64,000 nucleotides of DNA from Rallus limicola (taxonomy: Eukaryota > Chordata > Aves > Gruiformes > Rallidae), in NCBI GenBank assembly GCA_022605955.1, contig JAKCOZ010000008.1:4962001-5026000 (forward strand), in the 5' to 3' direction. Position numbers and translations under genes: made by a program. The stretch's first letter is position 1, and each line of letters starts with the position of its first letter. Under the pieces are notes generated by a model, which saw only the letters and a program-made list of their open reading frames with translations, was not told the DNA's origin and made no database searches. Below, piece by piece: positions 63,634 through 64,000 of this stretch.

Positions 63634-64000
63634 AAGCCACACAGAGAGGACTATAACTTGTCTTCACAGTCCTTTCCTGAAAACTAAGAAAAGATTAAGC
63701 AGTATTTTTGCATGCATTAACTCAGGCTCATGCAACAGCTTGCCAGTGCTGTGAGTTTCTTTCTGGCAGGGCTCCATACATAACAGTTTGGAATAAAAGG
63801 CCATGGAAGATTGATGTGGCATTGATTCATAAAAATAAATCCAGAAATATGTGATTAAAATTAGTCTTCCTGCACAAATTTGGAGATCTTAACAGACATT
63901 TCCTGAGTATCTTGCTTTTGTGGGCGTCCACAGAGATTCCTGTCAACATTCAATTAACATATTTTTGAAATCTCCTTCTGCTGAGCTTTTTCAAGTGAAC
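62500..64000 (+). other. TMEM163: TMEM163 intron 4, cut by the window end
   Basis: AT-rich intron from the exon 4 donor to the right edge. Frames of 123 codons (62604-62975) and 86 codons (63011-63271) show no TMEM163 or other recognisable similarity. The next expected exon, encoding TM3, is not found in the window. Confidence 0.8.
63601..63635. repeat. T13-A22 self-complementary homopolymer pair
   Basis: Thirteen T immediately followed by twenty-two A. The two runs are complementary and can pair as a hairpin. This is an unusual arrangement compared with the single homopolymers elsewhere in the window; it could also be a sequencing or assembly artefact. Confidence 0.9.

Noticed and set aside
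1..64000. CRISPR arrays, bacterial operons, tRNA and rRNA genes
   Set aside because: No regularly spaced repeats, no cloverleaf promoter boxes and no rRNA segments seen; all evidence points to a vertebrate gene with large introns.

Overview
The window is nuclear DNA of a bird. It carries a vertebrate gene split by long AT-rich introns, a CpG-island promoter, 5'-truncated CR1 LINEs in both orientations, and a G+C-rich LTR/endogenous-retrovirus-type repeat of a kind common in avian genomes. CR1 alone would also fit a turtle or crocodilian, so 'bird' is a strong inference rather than proof. I did not try to name the species.

The only protein-coding gene I can support is the 5' part of TMEM163 (transmembrane protein 163, also called SV31) on the + strand. 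TMEM163 is a zinc-transporting membrane protein related to the cation diffusion facilitator (CDF) family. Four exons are visible: exon 1 at 5845-5998 (coding part), exon 2 at 11146-11265, exon 3 at 61233-61276 and exon 4 at 62408-62499. All have GT-AG borders, and the reading frame runs through them without a stop for 136 codons plus two bases. They encode the cytosolic N-terminus, TM1, the TM1-TM2 loop and TM2 with the paired aspartates used for zinc. The rest of the gene lies beyond the right edge.

Layout: 1-5.2 kb is upstream intergenic DNA with an ERV-type repeat at about 2.07-2.80 kb. The CpG island and promoter lie at about 5.26-6.86 kb. Intron 1 (5.1 kb) follows. Intron 2 is about 50 kb and fills most of the window. 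It contains two CR1 fragments, a probable degraded LTR-type repeat with an AT-rich foldback palindrome inside it (36.07-36.34 kb), homopolymer tracts, and several short motif candidates. Intron 3 is 1.1 kb and intron 4 is cut by the window end.

Nearly all other open frames are short chance frames in non-coding DNA. I found no tRNA, rRNA, CRISPR array or bacterial-type system. The points most worth following up are: a 44-nt third exon after a 50 kb intron, whose skipping gives an almost immediate stop; an acidic di-leucine sorting signal assembled across the exon 1/2 junction; overlapping upstream ORFs; the foldback element; candidate recursive splice sites; and one exon-like fragment on the opposite strand at 51.6-51.8 kb.
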